Shown: positions 34,448 through 43,222 of the stretch, one piece after another
Position numbering within the stretch: the stretch's first letter is position 1
Layout of the letters: each line of letters opens with the position of its first letter
From: an uncultured Bryobacterales bacterium
Lineage (GTDB): Bacteria; Acidobacteriota; Terriglobia; Bryobacterales; UBA6623
DNA length: 64,000 nt
Direction: 5' to 3'
Assembly (NCBI GenBank): GCA_958295955.1
Contig: CATQHP010000001.1
Coordinates: 1-64,000, forward strand
Position numbers and translations under genes: made by a program
The notes under the pieces: generated by a model
Databases searched by the model: none
What the model was told of the DNA's origin: nothing
The model's input: the letters and a program-made list of their open reading frames with translations, nothing else

Positions 34448-37165
34448 CTACGCAGTCTGCGCGGCGCTCCGCAACGTGCGGCGTCGCGCCAGCTTTTCAC
34501 GAATGTCCCGGGCGACCTCCTCGACCTCCCGCGGCACCTGCGGCTTGAGTCCAAGTTCCTGTTCCAACGCCGCTCGGAGAGGCGGCAGCAGCGCGGCCGA
34601 ACGCGACCCCACGATCAGATCGCGCATGCGCTCCGGCCCGATCTCGACGCTGAAGTCGATAAGGGCGTCGACAACCTCCCCGGGCAGCGAGCCCAGTTCT
34701 GGAAGGAGCTCAAGAATCGACCCGACGTCGTGCTCGCACGCTGATCGTTCCCCTTCCGCCAGAAACGCCTTGGCCCGAATCAGATGACCTCGCAAGCGGT
34801 GCTCCGGCGAATCGGGGCCGCACCGATCGAGCAGCCGGCCCGCCGTCTCGATGGCTGCCTTGAACTGCCGGCGTTCGATCTCCAGATGGGCCCTTCCGCC
34901 GAGGGCCAGTGCGACGGCTTCAACCAAGTCCGGCACCCGACTCGTTCCAAAGCGGCGGACCACTTCGTCGTACGCTGCCAGCGCATCATCCGGCCGCTGC
35001 AATCCATTTAAGGTTACGCCCTTGGCGACAAGCGCCATCGCGACCTTTTCCTGAAGAGCCGGTGTTGCGCTCTCCCCGAAGCGACGTACCACTTCGTCAT
35101 TGGCAGCCAGAGCGCTCTCGGACCGGCCAGATCTGGACAACGTGACGCCCTTGTTGAAGAGGGCCACGGCAACTATTCCCCGAAGAACCGGCGTTGCGCT
35201 CTCCCCGAAGCGACGAAGGAAAATGTCCCATACCGCCAACGCCTCCCGACGTCTATCCAGTCGGCTCAGTGCGGTCCCCTTGTTGACGAGGGCTCTTGCC
35301 ACCTGCTCGACGACGACCGGACGATCGCTTGCCGAGAAACGACGTTCCACCTCGCCCCAGACGTCCAACGCATCCTTCACCAAGTTCAACCGCAGGAGTA
35401 CGACTCCCTTGTTGCCGAGCGCCGTGGCGACATGATCGAGAAGAACCGGCGCCGGGTTCCCCCCGAAGCGTCGGACCACCTCATCAAGGACAGCCAGCGC
35501 GTCCTGCAGTTGGTTCCCTTCAGCAAGCAGTCCTCCTTTCATGACGAGGGCTCTCGCGACCGGTTCCACAAGAGCAGGCGGCGCCGGCTCGTCTCCGAAG
35601 CGGGCCGCCAAGTCGTCCCATGCGGCGACGGCGGCCCGCGGCTGATTCAACCGCTGCAGTACGACCCCCTTGTTGACGAGGGCCTTCGCGACCCACGCCT
35701 GAACGGCGGGAGCCTCGATCTCTCCGAACCGAAGCACCATTTCCTCGCACGCCGTCAGCGTATCCTCATCAGGCCGCTCCGAATTGAGCAGCGTGATCTT
35801 CGTCTCGAAGAGCTCCCTGGCCGCCCGCGCGGCCGGCGCGACCGGCCGGCGATCCTCGGGCATCGTCGCCGCCAACTCGGCGCCGACGCCGGCCAGAGCC
35901 GGCAAATCCATCAGCCGTCCAAGTGCGGTCCGGCACAGCGACTGCGCCGGCGCGTCCAGGCGACCCATCTCGCTGGCCATGCGAGCGCCGACGTCCCTCA
36001 ACTCCGGCGGCGAATAGTACGCCTCCATGAAGCGGACGAGGGCTTCGACGAGGCGGTCCGGTCCACGCCGGCGGCGCAGCAGGTAGTAGATGTTGTACAG
36101 GCGCTCGGTCAGGTAGTACTGCTTGCGTCTGGCGCTGCCGCCCGCCACCTGGACCACGCCGCGATCCCCGAGGCGCGCGAGCTGGGCGCTGCACTGGCTG
36201 GGTTCGAGCCGGGCGTGCTCCGCGATCTCCCGCGCGGTGGCGGGCTTCCACAGCGCCGCGAGCGCAAGATAGACACGGCGTTCCTGCGCCGGGAGCGCTT
36301 CGAGGTGGCTCTTGAAGTACTCCGTGTGGTCGTCGACCAGATCGAGCAGATCGGCCATCAGCTCCCGGAAGGACCGCCCGGCGCCGAAGCGGGCGACGAT
36401 TGCGATCAACCGCGGACTGCCGCCGGTGAGGATCTCCAGTGAACGCACCGTTTCGCGCGCGGCGGGGCGGCCGGCCACCGAGTCCCAAAGCACGGCGCAT
36501 TGGTCCGTGTCGAGCGGGCGCAGCGTGCGGACCCGGATGAGGTCGTACAGCGCGCGGTCCGGGTGGTCGATCTCGTCGAACCGGCTGGTTGCGCTCGCGA
36601 ACAGGATGATTCGCGGCTCGGTCTGCAGGACCTTTCGCAGCCGCCACCCCGCTTCCGGGTCGGCCATGTCCCTGAACAGCATGTTCAGGTTCTCGACCAG
36701 CAGCAGGATCCGCTTGCCGCGCCGGTCCGCGAAATCCAGCAGCGCCCCGAGACAACGGTCGCCCAGAACGCGGTCGTCCCGGATGGCGCGCAGCTCGCTG
36801 ACGGTGCGATCGAGGTCGGGGTCGCCTTCCTGATACGGCGCCGCCTGGGCGGCCAGGTGGGTCAGGCACTCCAACCAGAACTCTCCCGCGGTGGCGACCT
36901 CGTAGCTCTCCTCGGCGAAGACGACCGGGAAGCAGCACGCCGCCAGCGCGGCGTCCCGGCGCGCCTCGGCCGCAACGCGGAGGAGCAGGCTCGTCTTTCC
37001 GCTGCCTCGCGGCCCGATCACGATCTGGTGCGGATTCGAGGCTTCGGTGCACCCGCGCAGGGTCTCGATGAGCAGATCGAACTCCGCCGTTCGCACGCAG
37101 AACGACGCCACGAGCTCGTCGTCGGTGAGAAAACCCGGGTTGTACTTGCGGATGGGGGTAGCCAT
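34448..37165 (-). CDS. STAND-like ATPase with winged helix and TPR array
   Basis: This 905-residue protein has an NTPase module with Walker A GPRGSGKT (51-58) and a Walker B ending in VEN rather than DE (153-159). The GGSPRLI stretch (248-254) is a sensor as in archaeal-type ATPases, and a winged helix covers about 292-345. From about 460 come seven 43-residue TPR-like repeats of the form ALVNKGVVLQRLNQPRAAVA...WDDLAARFG. The layout is that of signal-transducing STAND regulators or effectors. It begins four bases after the neighbouring ATPase gene. The changed Walker B acid may lower hydrolysis. It converges on the TIR-like gene. Confidence 0.68.
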   Translation of the reverse strand: MATPIRKYNPGFLTDDELVASFCVRTAEFDLLIETLRGCTEASNPHQIVIGPRGSGKTSLLLRVAAEARRDAALAACCFPVVFAEESYEVATAGEFWLECLTHLAAQAAPYQEGDPDLDRTVSELRAIRDDRVLGDRCLGALLDFADRRGKRILLLVENLNMLFRDMADPEAGWRLRKVLQTEPRIILFASATSRFDEIDHPDRALYDLIRVRTLRPLDTDQCAVLWDSVAGRPAARETVRSLEILTGGSPRLIAIVARFGAGRSFRELMADLLDLVDDHTEYFKSHLEALPAQERRVYLALAALWKPATAREIAEHARLEPSQCSAQLARLGDRGVVQVAGGSARRKQYYLTERLYNIYYLLRRRRGPDRLVEALVRFMEAYYSPPELRDVGARMASEMGRLDAPAQSLCRTALGRLMDLPALAGVGAELAATMPEDRRPVAPAARAARELFETKITLLNSERPDEDTLTACEEMVLRFGEIEAPAVQAWVAKALVNKGVVLQRLNQPRAAVAAWDDLAARFGDEPAPPALVEPVARALVMKGGLLAEGNQLQDALAVLDEVVRRFGGNPAPVLLDHVATALGNKGVVLLRLNLVKDALDVWGEVERRFSASDRPVVVEQVARALVNKGTALSRLDRRREALAVWDIFLRRFGESATPVLRGIVAVALFNKGVTLSRSGRSESALAANDEVVRRFGESATPALQEKVAMALVAKGVTLNGLQRPDDALAAYDEVVRRFGTSRVPDLVEAVALALGGRAHLEIERRQFKAAIETAGRLLDRCGPDSPEHRLRGHLIRAKAFLAEGERSACEHDVGSILELLPELGSLPGEVVDALIDFSVEIGPERMRDLIVGSRSAALLPPLRAALEQELGLKPQVPREVEEVARDIREKLARRRTLRSAAQTA

Positions 37166-37169
37166 CGCG

Positions 37170-38438
37170 TCATGCTCCAGACCGCGCCGCGCGCTGGCCG
37201 ACGGGAACGAAAAACTGTCCGTGGCGGGCGCGCCACCAGTCCTGCAGCAGACCCGACACGAAGCGGTAGCCGTCTTCCCGCGCCTCCAGATACCCGTCGT
37301 GCTCCAGCACGCGCAGCACGTCGCCGATCGGGACCGGGTCGCCCTCCGCCCGGACGCGGAAGTAGTCGCGGAACCGGTCGATGGCTTCGCGCCGCAGCAT
37401 GCCGTCGCTCATCGACGCTTCGGTCAGCAGGTCGAGCGCGTCGCGATAGCCTTCCGGTTCCAAGACCTGCTTCAGCCGGCTCTCGTAGTGGTCCAGATCC
37501 ACCTGTCCACGCACGCCGAGCATCTCGGCGGTGTAGACGCGCTCGACGTCTTCGACCGTTGCGCGTCGGCGGCGGGCCAGACGCAGATCCTCGTCCAGGC
37601 TGTCGAAGAAGCGCTGCACATGGTGCGGCACCAGGCACCGCAGCCGGCGGCACATCGCCCGGCGAGCGGCGAGGGGCAGGTCGAGGCCGCAGCCTTCGGC
37701 GAGCGCGGCGAGACAGTCCAGCGCCGTCTGCTCGTCCCACGGCTTCAGATCGAGGGGTGAGAAGATGTTCGCGTGGGCGCTGAGTCCCGCCTGCCGCAGG
37801 ATCGGCTCCAGGCCCACGCTGCCGGAGACGATCAGGCATATCCTGCCCTGGTGTTCCTGGCCGTGCCGGCGCAACCAGCTCAGGAGTTCATCGACGGCCC
37901 GCTTCCCCTCCGGCGTGATGCGGTAATCGTCGTCCTTGAGCATCCGGTTGACGAGGATCGGCAACTCGTCGATCGCCAGCACGACCGACCGATCGTTCTC
38001 CGCCAGAGCGGCCCAGACCTCGCCGCCCTTCTGCCGCCAGTTTCCCGCGTCGATGCCGGCCCGCAGCTTCACGTGCACCTCGGCGACGGCCACCGTATCG
38101 ACCCGCTCGGCGATCCCGCGCAAGGCGTTGTCGAACCCGACCTTGATCCGGCGCCATGCGTGCTGCGCAGGCCGCGACTGAACGGCGATTTCGGCAACGG
38201 CGTCCGCCGCAGTGCGGGCATCTTCCAGATCGACAAACACCGTCTGGAAGCGCCCCTCGTCCGTCAGGCGCCGCAGCAACTCCCGCACCAAACTTGTCTT
38301 GCCCATGCGCCGCTGCGCGGTCAGCAGCGTGTGGGTTCCGTTGCGTACCCGGTCCGAGAGCACGTCGAGCTCAGCCTGCCGGTCGAAGAAGCGCTCCCCG
38401 TCGACCCAGTTCGCCCCCGCCTTCTTCAACCCTGCCAT
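37170..38438 (-). CDS. AAA/STAND-type ATPase
   Basis: This 422-residue protein is an ATPase of the archaeal-ATPase/STAND type. Walker A is the variant AQRRMGKTS (41-49), often seen as RRxGKTS in this group, and Walker B is VVLAIDELP (152-160). An arginine-rich middle (HHVQRFFDSLDEDLRLARRR) precedes a winged-helix-like C-terminus (GDVLRVLEHDGYLEAREDGY). I chose ATG 38438 behind GGGAGA; TTG 38468 is possible. It is translated together with the next ATPase. A direct repeat CCAACAATT (38447-38455, 38462-38470) sits at its 5' end. Function unknown; see the island finding. Confidence 0.7.
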   Translation of the reverse strand: MAGLKKAGANWVDGERFFDRQAELDVLSDRVRNGTHTLLTAQRRMGKTSLVRELLRRLTDEGRFQTVFVDLEDARTAADAVAEIAVQSRPAQHAWRRIKVGFDNALRGIAERVDTVAVAEVHVKLRAGIDAGNWRQKGGEVWAALAENDRSVVLAIDELPILVNRMLKDDDYRITPEGKRAVDELLSWLRRHGQEHQGRICLIVSGSVGLEPILRQAGLSAHANIFSPLDLKPWDEQTALDCLAALAEGCGLDLPLAARRAMCRRLRCLVPHHVQRFFDSLDEDLRLARRRRATVEDVERVYTAEMLGVRGQVDLDHYESRLKQVLEPEGYRDALDLLTEASMSDGMLRREAIDRFRDYFRVRAEGDPVPIGDVLRVLEHDGYLEAREDGYRFVSGLLQDWWRARHGQFFVPVGQRAARSGA

Positions 38439-38446
38439 GGCATCTC

Positions 38447-38470
38447 CCAACAATTCCGTTGCCAACAATT
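38447..38470 (-). promoter_or_regulatory. Possible operator: direct repeat at the ATPase operon start
   Basis: The nine-base word CCAACAATT is repeated with a 15-base period just upstream of ATG 38438, around a TTG alternative start. An AT-rich direct repeat in this GC-rich setting suggests a regulator site. No regulator gene was identified. Confidence 0.3.
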
Positions 38471-38499
38471 TTGATGGGAGACGGGCGGAACGTCAAGTC

Positions 38500-38900
38500 C
38501 GCGGCAATCGGGGAAGATCCGATCGCGCTCTTGGCCCGTGTCGACTGCCGCCGTCCCGGACGATCGCGCAGCGGACCGAGCACCACCTGACCGACATCCT
38601 TGCGCCCCCGCGACGGAGGGGTGGGCACCGCGCGACGGATGGACTGCTCGGCGCGCCGGTTGGTGGCGTCGATCGGCGGGACGCGCAAGAGGAAAACACC
38701 GCCGGAACTCGTTGGCCAAGTGCTTGCCGGAAACGTTCGGCGTCGGCCGGCGGCGGCGGCGTGCCGATCAGCCGGCCAAGCCTGGCGACGAGTCGGCCGC
38801 GGGCCGACGCCAGATCGTGTCCACTGATTTCGCCCGCGTTCGAGCGGGGACGCCGGGCGAGGCCGTGCTGCAGAACCGCCTGCACTACGCCCGCCCAGGG
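38500..38900 (-). pseudogene. IS66-family transposase remnant
   Basis: The reverse strand encodes recognisable C-terminal pieces of an IS66 transposase in two frames. One frame (about 38690-38840) gives GEISGHDLASARGRLVARLG and ADAERFRQALGQRVPAVF. The other (38590-38690) gives PPIDATNRRAEQSIRRAV, matching the IS66 DATNWRAEQAIRP signature. A frameshift near 38690 and the missing N-terminal two thirds show it is dead. It marks past insertion next to the ATPase operon. No terminal inverted repeats were found. Confidence 0.6.
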
Positions 38901-39015
38901 GCTGGGAGAACTCCGTGCCTCAGACCCACATCCGCGGTTGTGCACCGGACGGTTCCGGCCACGTTGCTTGGCGACGGGGTGATCGGCGTCCCCGCTCATG
39001 ACGGTTCGGGCATGG

Positions 39016-39087
39016 GCAACCGACGAACAACGCAGTCGGGCGGGATGCATCTCCGCTCGCAGGCAGCGGGGACTTCGCCGCGGGCGG
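39016..39087. repeat. R1 repeat, degenerate copy in reverse
   Basis: CGACGAACAACGCAGTCGGG, CGGGATGCAT and GCGGGGACTTCGCCGCGGGC match the R1 core and left arm on the opposite strand. It lies about 75 bases downstream of the scoA stop. Confidence 0.5.
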
Positions 39088-39161
39088 ATAGGCGGCGCCT
39101 CCGGCGAACCGCGACAGACGCTCGGTGAACGTGCGCGCGGGGGCGCCGTTGCTCAGCGCCG

Positions 39162-39866
39162 TCACGCCCTCGGGCGGGTCTTCCTGCGCTCGATCACCTT
39201 CTCCCGGTGCTCGCCGACGACGACGCGGTCCACGTAGATGCCGGGGGTGTGGACCAAGTGGGGGTCGATGGCGCCGGCCGGGACGATCTCCTCGACCTCG
39301 GCCACCGTGACCCGGCCGGCTTCGGCCATCGGCGGGTTGAAGTTCCGGGCGGTCATCCGGTAGACGAGGTTGCCCTCCTCGTCGGCCTTCCACGCCTTGA
39401 CGAGGGAGACGTCGGCGTGGAGGGCGGTCTCGAGCACGTACCAGCGGCCGTCGAACTGGCGGGTCTCCTTGCCCTCGGTGAGGGGGGTGCCGTAGCCGGT
39501 GGGGGTGAAGAAGGCGGCGATGCCGGCGCCGCCGGCCCGCATGCGCTCGGCCATGGTGCCCTGCGGGTTCAGCTCGACCTCGAGGATGCCGTCGAGGAAC
39601 TGCCGCTCGAAGAGCTTGTTCTCGCCGACGTAGCTCGCGATCATCTTGTCGATCTGCCGGGTCTCGAGCAGCAGGCCCAGCCCGGCGCCGTCGACCCCGG
39701 CGTTGTTGCTGATGCACGTCAGGCGTTTCACGCCCGAGTCGCGCAGCGCCAGCACCAGGCTCTGGGGCACGCCGCACAGCCCGAACCCGCCGACCATCAG
39801 GGTGATGCCGTCGTGAAGGAGGCCGTCGAGGGCCTCCGTGGAGCCGGGATACACCTTCTTGCTCAT
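39162..39866 (-). CDS. scoA: 3-oxoacid CoA-transferase subunit A
   Basis: This 234-residue alpha subunit pairs with ScoB to transfer CoA to 3-oxoacids, feeding ketone or branched-chain acid breakdown. Family signatures include MVGGFGLCGVPQSLVLALRD near the start (GGFGxCGxP), ISNNAGVDGAGLGLLLETRQ and MIASYVGENKLFERQFLDGI, with ELNPQGTMAERMRAGGAGIA downstream. ATG 39866 follows GAGG. Subunit B is not adjacent but lies at 15918-16574, and no other scoB is present in the window. Downstream lies a degenerate R1 repeat and upstream an R1-like segment (39968-40026). Confidence 0.9.
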   Translation of the reverse strand: MSKKVYPGSTEALDGLLHDGITLMVGGFGLCGVPQSLVLALRDSGVKRLTCISNNAGVDGAGLGLLLETRQIDKMIASYVGENKLFERQFLDGILEVELNPQGTMAERMRAGGAGIAAFFTPTGYGTPLTEGKETRQFDGRWYVLETALHADVSLVKAWKADEEGNLVYRMTARNFNPPMAEAGRVTVAEVEEIVPAGAIDPHLVHTPGIYVDRVVVGEHREKVIERRKTRPRA

Positions 39867-39967
39867 GCCAGCCTCGTCAATCGCCGCCTGCGGCCCGCTC
39901 GCCGCGTTGCGCCGCCCCGGCCTGCCAGCCGCCAGACGGCGCCGCCGCCCCGGCCAAGCCGGCCGGT

Positions 39968-40200
39968 CGACAAGTCCGCGCCGCGTTCGACGGGAACCTC
40001 ATCCCGCCTGACGTCGTTGTTCCCCGGCCGCGTACCACCGGCCGCCCCACACCACGCCTACCCCTTATGGGACCGTCGGGGACGCCCCCAGGGACGCAGC
40101 GCGCGTTGTTCCCCGGCCGCGTACCACCGGCGGGCCGCCACACCACGCCTACCCCTTCATGGGACCTGCGGGGACGCCGGCCCCCTGCCGCACGCAGCGC
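39968..40200. repeat. R1-like segment and duplicated 3' end of the dehydrogenase gene
   Basis: About 39968-40026 has R1-like core pieces (GTTCGACGGGAACCTCATCC). Then CGTTGTTCCCCGGCCGCGTA starts at 40015 and again at 40104, an 89-base period. The second unit contains the last 15 codons and stop of the dehydrogenase gene; the first is a decayed copy (ACCACGCCTACCCCTTATGG) outside it. Confidence 0.65.
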
Positions 40201-41045
40201 GCGAGGTTCGACATGTCCTCGTCCCCGTAGCCCTGGGCGATGAGGCCGTCCTCGAGGGTGGCGACGAGGCTGGCGACGTGCGCGGGGACCTCGAACGTGC
40301 GGGCGGTCTCGAGGGCGATGCCGAGGTCTTTGCGGTGCAGGCGGGTCCGGAAGCCGAGGGGATAGGTGTCGTTCAGCATGTTGCCGGACCGGTTCTGGAG
40401 AATCCAGGACCCGGCCACGCCGCCGCCGATCGCCTCGACGACCTTCTCGGGGTCGGCGCCGGCGCGGTGGGCGAGGGTCAGGGCCTCGCCGAGGGCGAGA
40501 AAAGTGCCGGCGATGACCACTTGGTTGGCGACCTTCGCGATCTGTCCCGCCCCGACGTCGCCGATGCGGGTGATCCGGGCGCCGAGGACCTCGAGCACCG
40601 GTTTCGCCCGCTCGAAGTCGGCCTCGCTGCCGCCGCACATGATGGCGAGGGTGCCCTTCACGGCCCCCTCCGAGCCGCCGGACACCGGCGCGTCGACGTA
40701 GCCGATGCCCTTCCCGCGGAACCGGGCGGCGATGTCGCGGGTGGCGGCGGGGGAGATCGACGAGCAGTCGATGACCAGCCCCCCCGCGCGCAGGCCGCCG
40801 ATGGCCCCGATTTCCGGATCGAGCAGCACCCGCTCGACGTCGGGCGTGTCCGAGACGCAGGTGAGCACGACGTCGGCGGCGCGGGCCGCCTCGGCGGGGC
40901 TCCCGGCGCGGCTGGCGCCCTCGGCCGCGAGCGGCTCCTCGCGCTCGCGCGTCCGGTTGTGCACCACGACGCGGTGGCCGGCCTTCAACAGGTTTCTCGC
41001 CATCGGGGCGCCCATGGTCCCCATTCCGATGACCGCGATGCTCAT
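40149..41045 (-). CDS. 3-hydroxyisobutyrate dehydrogenase-like oxidoreductase
   Basis: This 298-residue enzyme belongs to the beta-hydroxyacid dehydrogenase family. The N-terminus SIAVIGMGTMGAPMARNLLK is the NAD(P) binding loop, DAPVSGGSEGAVKGTLAIMC (118-137) is the substrate motif, and GAGQIAKVANQ holds the catalytic lysine K171. Likely substrates are 3-hydroxyisobutyrate, tartronate semialdehyde or a related beta-hydroxyacid; the sequence alone does not decide. It lies next to scoA, consistent with branched-chain acid breakdown. The stop region is duplicated downstream. It starts 15 bases after the methyltransferase stop. Confidence 0.87.
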   Translation of the reverse strand: MSIAVIGMGTMGAPMARNLLKAGHRVVVHNRTREREEPLAAEGASRAGSPAEAARAADVVLTCVSDTPDVERVLLDPEIGAIGGLRAGGLVIDCSSISPAATRDIAARFRGKGIGYVDAPVSGGSEGAVKGTLAIMCGGSEADFERAKPVLEVLGARITRIGDVGAGQIAKVANQVVIAGTFLALGEALTLAHRAGADPEKVVEAIGGGVAGSWILQNRSGNMLNDTYPLGFRTRLHRKDLGIALETARTFEVPAHVASLVATLEDGLIAQGYGDEDMSNLARCVRQGAGVPAGPMKG

Positions 41046-41060
41046 GGGTGACTGTCTCCT

Positions 41061-41792
41061 TCAGACTGCGGACGGTGGAGGGTTATCGGGTGGCCCGGGT
41101 CTCGCGTGCACGATGCCCCGCCCCGACTGGGGGCGGTTCGTCAGCAGGGCCAGCAGCTTCTTCCAGTAGCGGAACGACGGCCGGTAGGCGACGTCCACCG
41201 AGTCGTACCCGGCGGAACACAGCATCTCCGTCAATGCGGTCATCGTGGGGATGCCGCACAGATCATGCGTCTGCTCATCGGTCCGCTCATCGCCGGGAAA
41301 GAACGGCACCAAGGGATACCGTTCGTGGATGAACGGCAGCAGGACGTGCGTCTCGCAGATCAGCAGACGCCGGGTCACGGGGGCGATCCGCTCCAACGCC
41401 GCCAACGGATTGCGCAAATGGTAGAACACGCCGAGCAACAGCACCAGATCGAACTGGCCGAGGCGGGCGGGGTCGAGGTCGTGAACGTCGAGGCGCTCGT
41501 ACTCGACACGCGAGCCGAGGCGGTCGCGGGCCGCGAGGAAGTCGTCCATGCCGTAGCGGTCCCAGGCGAACCGGTCGACGGCCAGCACCCGGTCGGCTCC
41601 GCGCCGCTCGCACTCGAACGAGAAGTACCCGTGCCACGCCCCGATGTCGAGCACGCTCCAGCCGGAGAGGTCGGCGGGAATACCCAGCAGCCGCAGGCGG
41701 CGCCGGAACCGCCGCCGCACCCGCCACTCCTCCGACAGCGGCGCCGCCCCCGGATCGGGCTCGGCGATGTACTGATGGGGATACCTGGCCAT
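41061..41792 (-). CDS. SAM-dependent methyltransferase, CmoB/DUF1698-like
   Basis: This 243-residue enzyme has a class I SAM methyltransferase fold. Motif I is VLDIGAWHGYFSF (48-60), then acidic VDR, and motif III is LVLLLGVFYHLRNPLAALER. The WSVLDIG...FYHLxxP phrasing resembles the tRNA carboxymethyltransferase CmoB family (DUF1698), although the N-terminal tRNA-binding part is short, so it may instead methylate a small molecule. A GIVHARPGPP tail is unremarkable. It follows actF by 53 bases in the same direction and could be cotranscribed with the complex III genes. Confidence 0.7.
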   Translation of the reverse strand: MARYPHQYIAEPDPGAAPLSEEWRVRRRFRRRLRLLGIPADLSGWSVLDIGAWHGYFSFECERRGADRVLAVDRFAWDRYGMDDFLAARDRLGSRVEYERLDVHDLDPARLGQFDLVLLLGVFYHLRNPLAALERIAPVTRRLLICETHVLLPFIHERYPLVPFFPGDERTDEQTHDLCGIPTMTALTEMLCSAGYDSVDVAYRPSFRYWKKLLALLTNRPQSGRGIVHARPGPPDNPPPSAV

Positions 41793-41845
41793 CGAGAGCT
41801 GTCCGCGCGGCCGCGACCGATCACGTCAGGGGTGATTCCCCCGAC

Positions 41846-43102
41846 TCACTCGCCATGGAGATCGTGGGCGTGGGGATGGGCCGACGCCGGCTCCAGACGG
41901 GGGTCGGCCAGCGGCAGCACCGGGAAGATCTCGAGAAACGCCGCGTACGACGAGATGAACAGCCCCGCCACCCCCGCCCCGACGAGCACCTCGACGGGGC
42001 CCAGGGGCACGCCCCCGCCGCGCCACAACGACGGCGAGACCAGCAGGAAACGTTCGAGCCACATGCCCGCGAATGCCACCAGGGCGATCATGGTCAACCC
42101 GCGCGGGCTCGACTTCACGGCCCGGCTCAGCAGCACGACGAACGGAATCGCGAACGCCAGGGCGAACACCGTCCACGCCACCGGCCCCCACGCGCCGTGC
42201 ATTCGATGGTGGATGAACTCGGTTTCCTCGGCCAGATCGCCGTACCAGATCACGAGATACTGCGACCAGAACAGGTACGCCCACAGAATGCAGAACCCGA
42301 ACAGGAGCTTGCCTGTGTCGTGCAGTTGATGGGAACCGATGTACTGCGACAACTGCAGCCGTTCCCGCACCCACACCGAGACCACGGCCAGAAAGGCCAG
42401 TCCCAGGAACAGATTGCCGATGAAGTAGTACCCGCCCGCGAGGGTCGAGAACCAGTGCGGGTCGAGCGACATGAAGAAATCGAATGCGACCAGCGTGAAC
42501 ACCCAGCAGTAGGCGATGAGCACCGCCGGGGCGAGGCGGCTCTGCGCCCGCTGCGCCGCCTCGCGCTCGTGATGGATCCCGCGCCATCCGGCGATCAGGC
42601 GGCGGGTGAACCCGGTGGCCGGATGCTCGCCGGACTGGTGGAGCAGGCCGATGTCCGGCCGCAGGGATCGATACACGTAGAGCAGGCTGAGACCGGTCAG
42701 CAGCAGGAAACCGGCGAGCTGCCGGGTCACGAAGAACGGGACGTTGAGCCAGGCGGCCTTGGCCTCGACCGGCTCGTGGACCCAGGGGGCCCAGCCGGCG
42801 ACCCCCACGAGCAGGATCAGCAGCAACCCGAACGAGATCGGGAAGAAGGCGGCGGTGGCCTCGGCCAGCCGTTTCAGGGCCCGGCCCCAGCGCGACGAGG
42901 TCACCTGCATGATGGCCGAGATGACCACCCCCGCCTGGGCCAGTCCCCCGAAGACGAGGAAGCTGACCAGCAGCGACTGCCACGCCCGAACGGGGTCCCC
43001 GAGGAAGAGCCCGTACAGGAACGCCAAGGCGCCGAGCAACCCCGCGAGGAGACAGAGGCGGGGGGCGCCGTCCGGGAGGATCGGGGTTCCGGTCGCAATC
43101 AT
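41846..43102 (-). CDS. actF: Alternative complex III membrane subunit ActF
   Basis: This 418-residue protein is the second NrfD-like quinone-associated membrane subunit of alternative complex III, which oxidises quinol and reduces cytochrome c or an oxidase. About ten membrane helices are visible, including LLAGLLGALAFLYGLFLG, FPISFGLLLILLVGVAGWAP and the family segment CWVFTLVAFDFFMSLDPHWF with FWSQYLVIWYGDLAEET. The C-terminal histidines (AHPHAHDLHGE) lie outside the membrane. ATG 43102 is preceded by an AT-rich gap. It is the last act gene; no oxidase genes follow, unlike many acidobacterial operons. Confidence 0.9.
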   Translation of the reverse strand: MIATGTPILPDGAPRLCLLAGLLGALAFLYGLFLGDPVRAWQSLLVSFLVFGGLAQAGVVISAIMQVTSSRWGRALKRLAEATAAFFPISFGLLLILLVGVAGWAPWVHEPVEAKAAWLNVPFFVTRQLAGFLLLTGLSLLYVYRSLRPDIGLLHQSGEHPATGFTRRLIAGWRGIHHEREAAQRAQSRLAPAVLIAYCWVFTLVAFDFFMSLDPHWFSTLAGGYYFIGNLFLGLAFLAVVSVWVRERLQLSQYIGSHQLHDTGKLLFGFCILWAYLFWSQYLVIWYGDLAEETEFIHHRMHGAWGPVAWTVFALAFAIPFVVLLSRAVKSSPRGLTMIALVAFAGMWLERFLLVSPSLWRGGGVPLGPVEVLVGAGVAGLFISSYAAFLEIFPVLPLADPRLEPASAHPHAHDLHGE

Positions 43103-43129
43103 CGGCTGGGAGTCTGCACCGCAGGATAT

Positions 43130-43190
43130 TTCAGCCCCTACATATAGTGTAGCTGAAGGTCTACGACTACTATACGGAGTATACTTGTGT
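43130..43190. promoter_or_regulatory. AT-rich palindromic gap between actE and actF
   Basis: TTCAGC at 43130-43135 pairs with GCTGAA at 43152-43157, with TACA/TGTA pairing inside, and TATAC-GGA-GTATA at 43171-43183 is a second palindrome. The 120-base gap is far more AT-rich than its surroundings. It may hold an internal promoter or a regulator site for actF. Confidence 0.4.
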
Positions 43191-43222
43191 TCAAGATCGT
43201 GCCACGGCGCAGACTTCCCCAG

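Noticed and set aside
38447..38470. Attachment site for the accessory island
   Set aside because: The nine-base direct repeat occurs only at one end with a 15-base period; no matching copy was seen at the other border and there is no integrase.
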